Positions 31,532-43,944 of a stretch of DNA of 60,000 bases are shown here, piece after piece. The DNA comes from Adiantum capillus-veneris. Its lineage: Eukaryota; Streptophyta; Polypodiopsida; Polypodiales; Pteridaceae. Within the stretch, counting starts at the first letter, position 1; each line of letters starts with the position of its first letter. Under the pieces are notes generated by a model. The model ran no database searches, was not told the origin of the DNA, and worked only from the letters and a program-made list of their open reading frames with translations. The stretch covers positions 67,542,567 through 67,602,566 of the forward strand of contig CM043970.1 of the NCBI GenBank assembly GCA_014529385.2, given 5' to 3'. The position numbers were made by a program, and so were the translations under genes.

Positions 31532-34500
31532 CTACCCTACACCTAACTGCTTGCGAAAATGCGCAAAGCTCTCTGAGGGAAGTCCTTTTATAAGTAGATC
31601 AATAGGATTTTCTGTGGTGTGAACTTTGACAAGCTGAAGTTGCTTATCCTCGAGCATTTCCCTGATGAAATGATACTTCACATCCACATGCTTTGTCTTT
31701 GAGTGATAAACTGGATTGCGAGCCAATTGTATAGCACTTTGACTATCACAATATAACACAGGCATCACTTCTTTGATTCCCAAATCTGTTACTAGTCGAT
31801 TAAGCCAAATTAATTCTTTGCATACCTCTGATGCTGCAACATATTCAGCCTCTGTAGTAGACTGAGTAACACAATCTTGTAATCTAGAACGCCATGATAC
31901 TGCTCCACCAGCCAATGTAAAGACATACCCTGACGTAGACCTTCGGTTGTCTAAGTCACCTGCATAATCTGAGTCTGTAAAACCCTTTACACTTAGCTCC
32001 TAACTCCCATAGCATATATGCATACTCTTTGTAGCTTTCAGGTATCTCAATACTCCTTTCACTGCCACCCAATGTTTCTTGCCTGGGTTTGACATGTATC
32101 GACTTACTACTCCCACTGAAAATGCAATGTTTGGGCGAGTAGCAATCATTGCATACAGCAAACTACCCTCTGCAGACGCATATGTAATCTTATCCATTTC
32201 AGCATGTTCTTCCTCAGACACAGGTCAATCTTGTTTGCTAAGTTTCACATATGGTGGCAGTGGAACACTCAATGCCTTTCCCTTCTCCATATTGAAACGT
32301 TGCAAAACCTTGTCAATATACTCTGTTTGAGATAACCAAATCAACTTCTTTGCTCTGTCTCTCTCAATGCGCATACCAAGTATATGACTTGCCTCACCCA
32401 TGTCTTTCATGTTAAACGATTTTTCCATCTTTGACTTCAAAGCTGAAATTTCTTCCAAGTGCTTGCCAGCAATCAACATGTCATCCACATACAAAATAAG
32501 GATCAGCCAACTGCCATCCTTAGCCTTCTTTGTATAGTGATCGAACTCACTACGTTTGTAGCCTTGAGAAAGCATAAACTTGTGCAATTTATGGTACCAT
32601 GCCCTCGGTGATTGTTTTAAGCCATAAAGACTCTTTAACAACTGGCATACCCAATCTTCCTTGCCTTTCTCAACAAACCCTTCTGGCTGCTGCATGTAAA
32701 TTTCCACATCTAAATCACCATGCAAGAACTCTGTCTTGACATCCATTTGGTGCAACACCAAATCTAATATGGCAACCAATGCAAGAAAGCATCTCAATGT
32801 AGTCATCTTGACCATTGGAGAGAAGACTTCATCAAAGTCAATGCCTTGTTCTTGCTTAAAGCCCTTGGCAACAAGCCTTGCTTTGTACTTTGGCTGACTA
32901 TCATGAGTGGTGATCTTATACCTGTAAACCCATTTACAAGGTAGAGCCTTTTTGCCATGTGGTAATTTAACTAGCTTCCATGTCTGGTTTTTATGCAGAG
33001 CTGTCATCTCTGACTGCATGGTCAATTGCCAATTCCCTGAGTCCTTCATTTGCACTGCTTCCTTGTAACATGAAGGCTCATTGCAATCAGTCAACATAAC
33101 ATAGTTCATAGATGGAACAAACCTATCAAGAGGTCGCGTGATACGTCTAGATCTACGCACAATAGGTGGCTCAGGCTCAGCCACAACCTGTGGTTCCACT
33201 CTATCCTATCCTTGCTCCTCTTGAGCCCTGACATTTTGTCTTGCACGTGCAGGTTTATCTTCTTGGAAGACAAATCTTCTAATCTCCTCAACCCTCTCTG
33301 GTTTAGAATGATATTTGGCTTCATTAAAGTGAACATCATTGCTGCGGATAACCTTTCTGGATTCGGGATCCCAAAGTCTGTACCCCATCTCACCATATTT
33401 ACCATAGCCTAGAAAGATGCACTTTCTACTCTTTGGCTCAACTTTGGTCCTAAAGTCCTTTGCAACGTGAGTATATGCCTCACATCCAAAGACTCTGAGA
33501 TGCTTGTATGAGGGCACCTTGCCTGACCATACCATCTCTGCCACTAAATCCTTCTGCAAAACCTTGCTAGGAGATCTATTTATAAGATGAACAACTGTTG
33601 ATACAGCTTTAGCCCAAAACCCATTTGGCAGTTGTGCATTAGACAGCATACTTCTGACCTTCTCTTGTATGGTCCTATTCATCCTCTCAGCAACACCATT
33701 TTGAGGAGGATTGTAAGGAGCAGTAAGTTCACGTTTTATACCTTTTGACTCACAAAAGTCCTGAAAGGCCTTTGAAACATACTCTCCACCATTGTCAGTA
33801 CGTAAGCATTTAAGCTTCTTGCCACTTTGATTCTCCACAAGTGTCACAAACGTTTTGAAAATACTAAACGCTTCATCCTTGTGCTTGAGAAAGTAAACCC
33901 ATACTTTCCTCGAGTAATCATCTATAAATGTCATAAAGTAAGAAGCTCCCCCTAGAGATAGGTTAGGCATAGGTCCACACAAATCACTATGAACAAGTGC
34001 CAACTGTGTATCTCTTCTATTGCTTCTATGCTTATGTGGCTGCTGTGTTTGCTTACCATACAGACAATGTTCACAGAATTCAAAATCATTAAATGACAAG
34101 CCAGGCAAATAACCATAACGAGACAAGATTTCCATTCCCTTCTTGGACATATGTCCTAACCGGCTATGCCACAAAGAGATGTTCGGCTGCTCGGTTACAT
34201 TGATTACATTTTTAGAGACATTTGATACATAAATCATGTAAAGTCCTCCAGACTTTACTCCATGTGCTACTGTCATAGAACCCTTGGATATCTTCCACAT
34301 GTTCTGTCCAAAAGTGGTGACGTAGCCAGCATCATCAAGTAAACCTGTATTGATCAAGCTCTTTGTAATTGCGGGAACATGTCTCACATTCTTCAGCGTG
34401 AAAGAAGAGCCATTCTGAAACTTCAATTGAACATCTCCAACACCTAAGATCTCACATGCCTGCCCATTGCCTAGCCGAACATTATCTTTAGTGGTCACAT

Positions 34501-35510
34501 AAGAGGTAAACCACTCCTTGTTTAGAGACACATGAAGGGATGCCCCTGAGTCTATAATCCAGTCACTCAGTGCATTTCCATCAGATGCTATAAGAAGAGC
34601 TGAGTCCATTGTATTCTTCAAGAAGTAGATGTCTCCTGACACTAGACTGTCATCCTCTGCAACAGTGTTTGTCACATTTATTTCTTGAATCTTCACTGAG
34701 GAATTGTTCTTCTCACCATGGTCTTCAGCTTTCTCTTTGCCTTTTTCTGCTTTCCATTCTCTGCAGTCTCTTTTCATGTGACCCTTCTTGCCACAATGGT
34801 AGCATTCTATGTCACTCTTGCCTTTAGCACTGCGGGACTTGCTACGAGACTGATTCCTCTTTCCACCTTTGTACTTTTCTTTGGTCCTTCCCCTGACAAC
34901 TAAGGCTGTTCCTTTGCCTTTGTCCATTGTCTTTTTGTTGGTTTCTTCAGTAAGCACACTACCTTCTACACCTGCTATGGTCAAACCATCTGGAGGTGCA
35001 GAATTACTCAAAGCTGTGCGAAAAGTGTCCCAACTTTCCAGCAATGTGATCAACAGGAACATAGCTCTAACAGGTTCATCAAACTTGACACCTTGAGCTG
35101 ACAACTGACTGTAGATGGTGTTGAATTCATTCAGATGATTGGACATAGGTGTCCCTTCTTTCATCTTCAAGTCAACAAGCTTCTTAAGCCAATATACCTG
35201 TGAAGCTGCACTCTGCTTCTCATAAAGATCACTCAGCTTTGTCCATGCTTGATAAGCCGACATCTCGTCTGCTACATTGAAGTAAACGCTTTCTGCCAAA
35301 GTCAGCATAATGGTAGAAAGTGCCAATTCATCCATTTTGCTCCATTCATCTTCGTCCATATCTTGTGGTTTTATCCCCTTGAGCTTTATAGGTTTTATCT
35401 GCTTCTTTTGTATCAACACATGTCAAATCTGCTTCTTCCACAATAGGAAATTGGTTCCATCCAGCTTCTTGATATTGTAAAGAGCAGTGTCCTGTGATCC
35501 AGCTATAGCT
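31532..35510 (-). pseudogene. Copia-2 gag-pol polyprotein, one frame with four stops
   Basis: All segments share a single reading frame. Gag begins near 35505 (...SQDTALYNIKKLDGTNF) without a clear ATG. Then come CCHC CYHCGKKGHMKRDC, protease WIIDSGASLHVS, integrase (WHSRLGHMS, HSDLCGP, FIDDYSRKVWVYF, LRTDNGGEY, PPQNGVAERMNRTI), RT with YVDDM, and RNase H (GFTDSDYAGDLDNRRS, TTEAEYVAASE, LYCDSQSAIQLARN). Stops: TGA 35423-35425, TAG 33206-33208, TGA 32225-32227 and TAG 32000-32002. Each fits a CGA or CAG codon changed by C-to-T. No frameshift is evident, so decay is by point mutation only. Confidence 0.93.
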
Positions 35511-36563
35511 ACGCTTCACAGTAGTTTACTTTCTTGGGAACAATTCGGCAGAGTTTCTACTGTAAACTGACCTCTGAACCAATATCAACCTGTCAAATGA
35601 ACCAATAAAGCTTCAAATTCTGCAGAAATTTTGGCAGAGTCTCCTTTGTAAAATGGCTTTGGTGTACTCAAAAACAGACCAAAAAACAGCTCAAAAAACC
35701 ACTGTCTCTCTAACACTGTAAGTTGTGGGTAAACCTGTCCTACACCTGTATTGTCTCTCAGTGTCCTGTCTCACTGTCCTGTAAGCATATACTGCAACAA
35801 TTCCTCAACGGCAGTAAAGCAAAGATGCAATCCCAACTGTCTAACTCACAGTCAATACATCCTAGCTGCCTATCTAAGGGTGCTTGAGGGATCGCTCCAA
35901 GACCTGTATCACCGAAAGGATCTCAACATTCGAGAATCCCCCGGCTCAATAAAACCTCACTCGACCCTCAACAAAGGCTGTAGTAAATTTGACAATACAT
36001 AGACTTCCCACAAAGTCATACATCCACAATTTTCCCACTGTATGTTGTAACCGCTGCGGCGGTTGTTTGCTGCATGACTCACAGCCAGGAAACCCTCAAC
36101 AGACATACATCATCTCTGACAATACATCCCATGTGGAAGTACCTGCAATGTCAGGATGAAATCTGGAATATCAAGCAGCAAACACAAGCTACCTGATGAA
36201 CTAGTGGATGTCGCCTACAGTCTGTGTGTAGATGCGCCCGTGTCGTATGTGACACACCTCCAAGAACTGTGAGCCGTCCTTCGATGTGTAGACAGCCACA
36301 AATCAACACTCTAGGAGTGCCGATATCCTCAACAACTGCAGTCATAGGCCAAAAACCCCAAATTTGCAAAGTCCGATCTGCACCCGCCAAGACCACGTAG
36401 TCGAAAATGGCCTGCGCAGAACTTTGTCGAAGCCGAATGGTGGCCGAATGGTGGCCGAGATGACCCACAGGATTTGGGGCCGTGTCTTCGCCTATCAAAT
36501 CTCACTCCAATCTGAGCAGGTGACTCTGGCTACCTGCAAATGCTGCCCCGAGCCTCGATCTGA
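35511..36563 (-). other. Copia-2 leader
   Basis: About 1.05 kb between primer site and gag, with no convincing ORF. That is long for an element with 192-bp LTRs. Confidence 0.6.
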
Positions 36564-36575
36564 GCTCTGATACCA
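36564..36575 (-). other. Copia-2 primer-binding site (tRNA-iMet)
   Basis: Minus strand TGGTATCAGAGC, the standard initiator-Met primer match, two bases from the 5' LTR. Confidence 0.95.
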
Positions 36576-36577
36576 GT

Positions 36578-36769
36578 TGAAGGAGTACGAGCGGAAGTGC
36601 GACGTGAGAGAGAGTGCGAGAAGAAGAGCACGACGATATGGTGAACTCGCTCTACTATAATGTGTAGAGTATAGTGAGTCCTTATTAGGTTTTTACAAAA
36701 GAATATGTGTACATACCTGGCGGCCCGCCCACTTACCTGGGCGACCACATTGGGCTTAATACCCCAACA
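36578..36769 (-). mobile_element. Copia-2 5' LTR
   Basis: 192 bp, matching 31251-31442 and followed by target copy CAAAC. Confidence 0.95.
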
Positions 36770-39051
36770 CAAACCTTTCTGGAGGTCTACTTGCTCTTGT
36801 AGAACTTCGGGGAATAGGTTGAGGCTCCTTATTTGGTTGACGTTGTTGCACATTGTCACCGTTTTCAGTCCTTGAGTCTTCACCGTCCTCAAGCTCCATG
36901 TACTCATCACCTGTTTCTTTTGTTTGTTTTCTTTCCAAGTAATCTTTGTACATATTTTATTCGTTAAATATTACATCCCTACTCCTTAAGATTTTACCAT
37001 CTTCAGGATTCCATAGGCGATACCCAAAGTCACCTTCTCCATAGCCAATGAAGAAACACTTTTTGGACTTTGCATCTAGCTTTGATCTTAGGCTTCTATC
37101 TATGTGCATGAAAGCCTCACACCCAAACACTTTGAGAAATGCATAATTCACTGGTTTACCTGTCCATGCCTCTTCTAGAACTCCCCCATTCAATGCCGTT
37201 GAGGGTGACCGGTTGATTAAGTACATAGACGTACTTACAGCTTCCGCCCAAAGCTCAAGCGGTAGGCCTGCATGTAGCCGCATGCTTCGTGCTGATTGTC
37301 CTGTTCATCCTTTCCGAAATCCCATTTTGTTGAGGTGTCCTTGGGTTTGTCCTTTGCCTCCGAATGCCATTGCTAGCACAAAATCTTTCAAAAGCTTGGC
37401 TGCAATATTCACCTCCATTGTCGGATCTGAGACATTTAACCTTGGTACCTATTTCATTCTCCACAAAGGCTTTCCACCTTTGAAATATGGAAAATACATC
37501 GGATTTATTCTTCATGACATAAACCCATGTTTTTCTAGTCGCATCGTCTATGAATGTTACATAGTACAATGAGCCACCAAGTGATGGTGTACTTGCAGGA
37601 CCCCAAACATCAGAATGAACCAACTCAAGTTTTTTATTTTTTCTTTCATTTCCTGATTTTTGAAATTTTACCCTCTTTTGTTTACCATAAACACAATCGT
37701 CACAAAACTCTAAGTCCACTTCTTTCAAACCTGGTAGAAGCTTCTTTGTTTGAAGGATTTGCATTCCTTTGGCACTCATATGCCCAAGTCGATAGTGCCA
37801 CACCGCACTATCAACTTCTGTAGTTGTTGCACAAGCTGAAGGTTGCATGCTAACAGTACACAAGTAAAGTGTACCGACCTTTTGTCCCTTGGAAACCACC
37901 AAAGATCCCTTTGAGATCTTCCACCATTTGTTTACGAATACAATGTTGTAACCTTCATCGTCCAATTGTCCTGTAGAGATCAATTTTTTGCGAAGAGAAG
38001 GAACATGCCTAACATCTTTAAGCTTCCATTCATTTCCGTTAGCAGCTTTGACAGAAACTGTACCTTTGCCGACAATCTCACAAGCTTCATCATCTCCCAA
38101 GTATACATACCCAAAATTACCTTTGGTGTAATCTTGGAAATGTTGCTTGTGTGGTGTCGCATGGAATGAAGCCCCGGAATCTACTATCCAGGAATTAGGC
38201 ACATTGTCTAATGACAGAATTAGAGCATCTTGCTCTACTCTACCTACCACATTGGCCTCCGATGTTGGCTTGTTGTCTTGAGACTCTGTCTCCTCCTTCT
38301 TCTTGGACCAGCAATCCTTCTTGACGTGGCCCTTCTTGCCACAGTTCCAACATTCAAGAACTGACTTTGTGCGTGACTTGCTCTGCCTTGAGCGATCACG
38401 ACCCTTTTGGTTTTTGAACCTTTCCTTAGGCCTTCCTCTTGTTTCCACTGACAGTGCAGCACTTGATGATTCTCTTGTGCTTCTCCTTCGTATTTCCTCG
38501 CTTAGGAGAACACCCACAACATCATCAAACTTAAGAGTATTTGTGCTAGAAATAGAATTACTTACAGCCATCACAAGGCTGTCCCAACTATCCGGTAGAG
38601 ATGATAGTATAAGGAGAGCTCGCACTTCGTCATCGAAATTGATTTTCACCGATCGAAGTTGACTTATGTTTGTGTTAAAGTCACTTAGGTGTGCTACAAC
38701 TGAACCATTCTCTGCCATCTTTAGATTGAACAAGCGCTTCATAATAAATACCTTATTGGATGCCGATGGTTTCTCGTAGAAGTCGTCAAGTGATTTCATC
38801 AAGTCCTCTGTGGTCTTCATCTCCGAAACATTGAAGGCCACAGTTGACGCCAAGATTAATCGGATTGTTCCCAGGGCCTTTCGATCAAGGACAATCCATG
38901 CTTCATCTGCCATTGTTGCGGGCTTCTTCGCAAGATCGCCTAGTGGCAAATAGAGGTCCTTCTGGTAGAGATAGTCTTCAATCCGCATCTTCCAATGTTG
39001 GTAGTTTTTTCCGTTGAACTTCTCAATCTTGAGCTTCCCTTCCTCCGCCAT
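36770..39051 (-). pseudogene. Copia-1 gag, protease and integrase
   Basis: Start chosen at ATG 39051 (MAEEGKLKIEKFNGKNYQHW), just downstream of the primer site. Order: gag (UBN2 type), CCHC knuckle CWNCGKKGHVKKDC, protease WIVDSGASFHAT, GAG-pre-integrase (WHYRLGHMS, CDDCVYGKQ), and an integrase core with HSDVWGP, FIDDATRKTWVY, LRSDNGGEY and PQQNGISERMNRTI. A frameshift near 37280 and a TAA at 36957-36959 interrupt it. The linker ends at the Copia-2 insertion within RASRPPERF. Confidence 0.93.
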
Positions 39052-39110
39052 AACTCCCACTCAATTCAAGGAATCCTTTCCTTGAGATAATTTAGCTACG
39101 AGAAAACCTT

Positions 39111-39122
39111 GCTCTGATACCA
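39111..39122 (-). other. Copia-1 primer-binding site (tRNA-iMet)
   Basis: Minus strand TGGTATCAGAGC, two bases inside the 5' LTR. Confidence 0.95.
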
Positions 39123-39124
39123 AT

Positions 39125-39940
39125 TGTTAGGAAATAAGACGTAGCTAAAAAGATATTTGAGTAGATTACTTAATGGAGAGAGATAGATTTCACACACAAG
39201 AGATTATAGAGTAGAGAGAGAGAGAGAGAGTACACACGATATACGTGGTTCACACAATGTGGGCTACGCCCACGGGAAAGCAGCCACTCAATGGCTTTAG
39301 TACTTCAAAACAAGAAGTAGTTTACAAAGGAATTATACCCTTAATGGAGCTCTCGCCTTGCTTCACTCTCACCACCTCACACTCACCTTGTTGCATCAAC
39401 TTCACACTATGAAATGTGTGTAGAAATGGCCTTCTTTTATAGGCCAAAAGGGCTGCCCTCTCTTATGAGAGGCAGCCATGTGTAGCCGCCCTTGTGCGAA
39501 TAAGTCCAAATCCGACCCTCCAATCCGCCCATGTGTGGCCACCCTTGAGAAGACAAGTCCGCTTTTGAATTCGGCCACCGGTGTCGGCCATTGAATTCGG
39601 CCACCGGCCACCGGCCACCGGCCATAGACTTCCAACCACCGGCCACCGGCCATTGACTACCGGCCACCGGCCAACCGACCGGTTGTTTTCCAACCACTTT
39701 CCGGTCCCGTCCGGCCATAATATTCCGGCGAAAAGGAATATTCCGGCGAAGGAAAAAACGTCTCGGGGGTAGAGGCCCCCGAGGCCCCTAAAGTTGCCCC
39801 TGATTCTTGTCCGTGAAAATTTTGGTTTCCGGTGAGTGATTTTCTTCACGCACGATGGCTTCTCCTCATAATGGGAGCCTTACAAATGTGCGCTTTTACC
39901 ACAAAAAATTACAAGGGTAAATCAGGCTCCATACTTAACA
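39125..39940 (-). mobile_element. Copia-1 5' LTR
   Basis: 816 bp, the counterpart of 28825-29619. It differs mainly in GA-run length and in the number of short CCGGCCA-type repeats (about 39590-39685). Confidence 0.95.
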
Positions 39941-40482
39941 AACTACATGCAATTTGTAGGTAGTAACCATATCTAGTCATAAGGATCAAATTTGGCTAGA
40001 TATTGAATAGTTTCTATGGGATTCTACAAGTCATAATGTTGAACCCAGTTTTTTCATGTTTGCTGTATTTAGCACTTCGTCTTTGACCCCAAGATTCCCC
40101 TTGGTAAGAGATGTATTATTCTTTTGACATGCTCCATGGTGAGGGAGAAGCAATCATATTTTCTGATCACCAACCCATTGAAGTTAACTAGGGAATTTAT
40201 TTCAAGTCCTACTAAAATCCCTAATCTTATTTTTATGCAACAAAACATAAGAAATGACTGTTTTGATGAAAATGTACTGGTCCATCAACTTTGGAGGCTT
40301 GGTGTGACCAAAAGATGATAAATTTTACAAGTTTCTTATTTTCTCCATGTGTAGTAGGCCTTGAACTTTAACCTCATGAAAGGATTTTACAAAATGAGTG
40401 GATCTACTATGGTTTTGGAGGTTTTTTTCAATACCCTGAAAGGACACTTTTATGTCCTGTTAGGTTACCAACCTAGTGTTAA

Positions 40483-41610
40483 CCATATTTTTCAAGGTGG
40501 ATGCAATGGTTAGTTTCTCCTACATCCACCAACTTCCTATTTTTCAAGGTGAGTGTATCCAAGATCCACCACTTGGCCATTCTAACCAGATTTTTCAAGG
40601 TGGATGCAATGGTTGGTGTCTCCTACATCCACCAACTTCTTATTTTACACAATGTGTTGCAATATGCAGACCTTAGATCCACCACCTGGCCATTCTAACC
40701 AAGGCTTGAAGGTGGCTGCAATTTAGATCCACGATTTGGCCATTCTAACCAACTTTTGCATGGTTGGTCTCCCCTATGTCCACCATCTATCAATTTTAAA
40801 TAGTGTTCATTGGAAAGATAGACAATCGATCCACCACTTGGCCATTCTAACCAAGTGTTGGTAGGTGGGTGTAGAATGTAGATCCACCACTTGGCCATTC
40901 TAACCATGTCTTAAAGTTAGGTGCATTCAACACTTGGTCATCATAACACTTGTGATTTTACACAATGTTTGTGGGATGAGTAGATCCTAGATCCACCACT
41001 TTGCCATTTAGACTAAGAATTGGGAAGTAGGTGCATCAAAGATCTACAACCCACTGGGCCATTATAATGAAGGCTTGAAATGTGGATCCAATTTTTTGTG
41101 TCTCCTAGATCCACCACCTTGCAATCTCAAATAAAGTGTGTGAAATAGGTAGACCTTAGATTCTCCAGTGGGGCCATTTTAACCAATTCCTAGAGGGGAA
41201 GTGCATCCAAGATCCAATAGTTCGTCATTCAAGCCAAGTTTTGGAAGGTGGGTGCAATGGTCCGTGTCTCCTAAATCCTCCAATTTACAACTTTCAACAA
41301 AGGGTAGACCTTAGATACTTAGCCATTCTAGCCAATTCCTGAAGGTGGGTGCATCCAAGATCCACCACCTGGCCATCCTAACGAGATCCATTCTTGGCAC
41401 TTCAAATAAAGTATTTGAAAAAGGTACATCCTAGATACACCACTTGGCCATTCTAGCAAGGCCTTGAAAGGTGGATGCATCGTTGGTGTCTTCTATATCC
41501 ACCAATTTTCCATTCTTAGCACTCGTCCCCTTGACCTTAGATCCACCACTTGGCCATTCTAACCAAGTGTTGGAAGGTAGATGCAATGGTTTGTGTCTCC
41601 TAGATCCACC
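40483..41610. repeat. Satellite array, right part
   Basis: Continues the about 0.9-kb higher-order satellite after the nested insertion, in phase: the marker phrase at 41277 is about 910 bp from the previous one once the insertion is removed. It becomes irregular after about 41390. Confidence 0.88.
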
Positions 41611-42412
41611 TCATTGAAATTTTGAACAAAGTGAATTCAAACTTTCCACACAAATTCAAATTTTTCCTCTCGAATTCAAATTTTCCCGCCTAAATTCAAA
41701 TTACCAAGCTCTAGTTCATATTTTGCCGCTAGAATTCAAACTTTCCCACCTAAATTTAAAGTTTCGCGCAGTGAAACTCAAACTCGAGATCCACCACTTG
41801 GACAACCTTCATATACAAGCACTTGTGAAGAAAACATACGAGACCATGCCTCACGAAGATGTTACAACATGAAAGCAAGGTCCACCATTTGTCCAATCTC
41901 AATTTCAACATGAACCTCAACCCTAGACTATAGGACCAACTAGCAGCATAGGTGAAATTAATATGATAGCTGGTCTCCTAGATCCACCTCATTGGAATTT
42001 TGAACAAAGTGATTTCAAACTTTCCCACGCGAATTTAACTTTATCTGCTCGAATTCAAATTTTCTCGCTTGAGTTCAAATTTTCTCGCTTCAATTTAAAT
42101 TTTCCCGCTTGAATTCAAATTATTACGCTCCAATTCAAAATTTTCCGCTACAATTTTCCCTCTCAAGTTCAAATTTTCCCACCTAACTTTAAAGTTTCTT
42201 ACAAAGTGAAACTCAAACCCCAGATCCACCACTTGGACAACCTTAATATACAAGCACTTGTGAAGAAAAGATATTAGACCATGCCTCACGGAGATGTTAC
42301 AACACGAGAGTAAGTTCCACCACTTGTCCAATCTCAATTTTCAACCTGAACCTCAATCCTAGACCCTAGGGCCAACTAGCAGCCTAGGTGAAATTAATAT
42401 GATAGCTGGTCT
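41611..42412. repeat. Doubled block with AATTCAAATTTTCCCGC array
   Basis: Two related copies (41611-41976 and 41989-42412). Each has several variants of GAATTCAAATTTTCCCGC in a row, then GATCCACCACTTGGACAACC and a shared 3' part ending AATATGATAGCTGGTCT. The second is longer through extra motif copies. Confidence 0.85.
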
Positions 42413-43940
42413 TTCTTTATGTTTAGATCTTTTCTCATTTTATTCCACTAGGTCTTTGTCACCAAGCTATAATAAATTTTTTGAGAGCCGCCCCTTGAAA
42501 GTCAAAGTTTGAGACGTATTGGAGAGAAAGAAGCCGAACAATACCAAAGCATACCTCAGTGCAAGAATCAAGCTCACGAAAGCTCACAAGTAAGTCTACT
42601 CAAACTTACACTATCGTGTATATTACTGTTTTCACCTATAAGTATGTACGTTTAAATATGTACATTATTGTTTTCACCTAAAAGTATGTACGTTTTCTAT
42701 TTTCTATTTTCTATTTTCTTTGTTTTGCTGTTTAAGTATGTACATTATCGCCTTCATGTAATCTGAATTGGTATCCGAAACTGAACGAAAACAACAAAAC
42801 AGCACAACTGAGAAAACAGAGAAAATAGAAAGCACAAAAATATGCACAGAGCGGAGGGTTGAATGTGTTCTCTATTTTGTTGTTTAACTAGGGTAAAAGC
42901 CCAACTTAAGGACAGTGAAGTTGGAGGCCTTTGATCAAACTCGAGGGTGGCCTATTTCATGCCCTGAAGGGCGCAATCGGTACCACAGAGCTTCAACAAT
43001 CTATAGGAATGACGTTGCATGCTCCAATAGAGCGTACAAGAAATGCGTTCACGTTTTTTGAAATGTTGTGTAATAAAATTTCAAGGGTAAAGCAGGACAT
43101 ACCCCAAGGGTAAATTGGGGCAGATGGCTGATAGGGCTTGATCTCGTATCCAATGGACGTTAGAGAGTTTCAAATCAATCGAGCTACCAACTACCCACGT
43201 TTGTTTGTCTCTTCATTAGTCCACACATTGTCTTTATAATCGGGCCTCGCCAATCCTTGTTAAGGGGGGTGTCCCGATATTGGAGGTTTTATACTATGTA
43301 CATTATTGTTTTCACCTAATCTGAATTAGTATCCGAAACTGAATGAAAACAACAAAACAACAACACAGCAAAACAAAGAAAACAAAAAACAGAGAGAGAC
43401 GCATAAAGAGGGAGAGAGAGTTGAATCTATTTTCTATGTTTTGTTGTTTAATTATGTACATTATTGTTTTCACCTAATCTGAATTAGTATCCAAAATTGA
43501 ATGAAAACAACAAAGCAACAAAACAGAGAAAACAAAAAATAGAAAACAGAGAGAGATGCAGACAGAGGGAGAGAGGGTTGAACCTTTCAAAAACTCTCCT
43601 CTTTTGAGCACGATAATGCTTCTATTTTTCCGCAATGATGGTCTCTTGCAACATCTACACTGCAACAACCTCGTATCTCGTACGCGTCGATGGTTCCCTA
43701 CACGTGCTGAGTATGATGGCGACTTCTTTGCACGTACATATGCATCTCCTGCGTGTGTTGTGTGTGTGGATTCTCTGTGTTTTATGACCTCTGTGCACGT
43801 AACTCTGTGCGTTTGTTTCTTTTTGTGTTTAATAGAGTTCGCTTACTAAAATGCCATGTAAGTTGTATTACTTCCTTTTATATTAGTGTTGACCTCGCTC
43901 CAAAAAGCAAAGCAATCATGTTAAAAACTTCTTGTTTTGA
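42413..43940. other. No gene; dispersed repeat of about 150 bp
   Basis: Short phrases TGTACATTATTGTTTTCACC and AATCTGAATTAGTATCC followed by A-rich AACAAAACA runs and GA-rich tails recur near 42655-42850, 43298-43410 and 43450-43570. Nothing else is recognised; the short ORFs are not supported. Confidence 0.6.
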
Positions 43941-43944
43941 AAAT

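Larger units (their letters stand above)
31251..36769 (-). mobile_element. Copia-2: Ty1/copia LTR retrotransposon nested in Copia-1
   Basis: Bounded by 192-bp LTRs, with perfect 5-bp target duplication CAAAC (31246-31250 and 36770-36774). Minus orientation, inserted in the Copia-1 linker between integrase and reverse transcriptase. Confidence 0.96.
28825..39940 (-). mobile_element. Copia-1: Ty1/copia LTR retrotransposon (outer)
   Basis: Complete element in minus orientation with both LTRs, an initiator-Met primer site, gag-pol remains and a 5-bp target duplication AACTA (28820-28824, 39941-39945). It is interrupted by Copia-2 at 31246-36769. Gag and integrase look like the Tnt1/Tork type. 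Confidence 0.95.
28168..40478. mobile_element. TTAA-flanked DNA element carrying nested Copia elements
   Basis: The satellite is broken by TTAA|TACTAGGTTGGTAA...TTACCAACCTAGTG|TTAA. Terminal inverted repeats match 13 of 14 and TTAA is duplicated (28164-28167, 40479-40482). Without the Copia insertion the element is about 1.19 kb (28168-28824 plus 39946-40478) and has no ORF. A phrase GACACTTTTATGTYCTGTTA occurs in the same direction near both ends. The superfamily is unclear: TTAA suggests a piggyBac-type target, and the CACTA-like end suggests a mutated CACTA terminus. Confidence 0.65.

Noticed and set aside
28168-40478. CACTA transposon call for the outer element
   Set aside because: One end reads CACTA-like, but the flanking 3-bp targets differ (TAA versus TTA) while a 4-bp TTAA fits exactly; left unclassified.
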